Shown here one piece after another: positions 6,003 through 6,168 of a stretch of DNA of 6,168 nt (within the stretch, counting starts at the first letter, position 1; each line of letters begins with the position of its first letter). The notes under the pieces are model-generated. The model made no database searches. It worked only from the letters and a program-made list of their open reading frames with translations, and was not told where the DNA came from. The translations under genes and the position numbers were made by a program. The stretch comes from Anaerolineae bacterium (lineage in GTDB: Bacteria; Chloroflexota; Anaerolineae; Anaerolineales; Villigracilaceae): the NCBI GenBank assembly GCA_003524705.1, contig DQGV01000317.1, forward strand, positions 1-6,168, given 5' to 3'.

Positions 6003-6030
6003 ATTTTATCGCATCATCCTAAATACAAAA
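6003..6030 (-). promoter_or_regulatory. Putative promoter giving a leaderless transcript
   Basis: On the minus strand TAAAAT (complement of 6003-6008, five of six matches to TATAAT) is followed by 7 nt and then the ATG at 5995. The best -35 candidate is a weak TTTTGT (complement of 6025-6030) with a 16-bp spacer, overlapping the T tract of the terminator. With normal -10 to +1 spacing the transcript would start at or next to the ATG. Confidence 0.5.
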
Positions 6031-6055
6031 TAAAAGCCGCCGAAAACGGCGGCTT
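6021..6055 (-). terminator. Rho-independent terminator of the right-hand gene
   Basis: On the minus strand a perfect 9-bp GC-rich stem, AAGCCGCCG paired with CGGCGGCTT (6034-6042 and 6047-6055), has a TTTT loop and is followed by TTTTATTTTG. It lies just downstream of the TAA at 6066 and ends that gene's transcription. Confidence 0.9.
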
Positions 6056-6065
6056 GAGCAGTGTT

Positions 6066-6168
6066 TTACCAAATCTTAATTTGTGGCATCGCATCTATAT
6101 ATTTTTCGCTGATGGGTTTGGCGATGATGAACAACCTGCCCCAACTGAGGTCGCCATCTTTTTCGATG
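6066..6168 (-). CDS. C-terminal end of an unidentified protein (5' end outside window)
   Basis: An open frame enters from the right edge and ends at TAA (6066-6068), giving 33 residues that begin IEKDGDLSWGRLF and end IDAMPQIKIW. A terminator 10 nt past the stop supports it as a real gene end. The fragment has no motif that names a family; it is not obviously membrane-spanning. Its transcription is separated from the left-hand group by the terminator. Confidence 0.6.
   Translation of the reverse strand, partial: IEKDGDLSWGRLFIIAKPISEKYIDAMPQIKIW

Overview
The window reads almost entirely on the minus strand: from high to low coordinates it carries the tail of one gene, a terminator and promoter, then seven closely packed genes, the last running off the left edge. 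The set of families (a YprB-like exonuclease with a TPR tail, STAS proteins, a ferric-reductase-like flavocytochrome, a PrsW-family membrane protein with the 'D-x-x-EPEP' segment, and a lipoprotein trypsin-like protease), together with intergenic palindromes, moderate-to-low GC and strong Shine-Dalgarno sites, is most like an environmental bacterium of the Chloroflexota (Anaerolineae). That assignment is an inference from family resemblance, not a proven one.

Right end (about 5996-6168): the last 33 codons of an unidentified gene, then a clean Rho-independent terminator (6021-6055), then a -10 box only 7 nt before the ATG of the next gene. This separates the left-hand seven-gene group from its right-hand neighbour and suggests a leaderless transcript for its first gene.

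Middle (2542-5995): a DEDD-type exonuclease/TPR protein (4769-5995), a STAS protein (4340-4744), a six-helix haem/FAD/NAD(P)H ferric-reductase-like flavocytochrome (3011-4291), and a second STAS protein (2542-2943). The two STAS proteins are paralogues (about 40% identical by hand alignment), share the same unusual insert and flank the flavocytochrome. Both junctions of the flavocytochrome gene carry repeat DNA: a perfect 13-bp inverted repeat on its 5' side and a 10-bp-period CACGAAG/CACAAAG repeat on its 3' side.

Left (1-2505): three envelope proteins with gaps of only 9-10 bp and Shine-Dalgarno sites overlapping the preceding stop codons: a PrsW-family multi-spanning protein, a single-span protein with a PsbP/Mog1-like external domain, and a trypsin-like serine protease lipoprotein. 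The PrsW-family protein has kept the fold motifs but seems to have lost the Glu and His residues expected for catalysis, so it may be a pseudoprotease. The serine protease keeps a complete His-Asp-Ser triad and carries a Cys-flanked EF-hand-like calcium loop inserted just after the catalytic serine region.

A simple reading is one long co-directional transcription unit that combines a STAS-type regulatory pair, a membrane electron-transfer protein and a coupled envelope-proteolysis cassette. No anti-sigma factor, kinase, phosphatase or sigma factor is present in the window, so the partner of the STAS proteins is not visible. No tRNA, rRNA, CRISPR array or transposase gene was seen, and no gene-free stretch longer than 300 bases exists.
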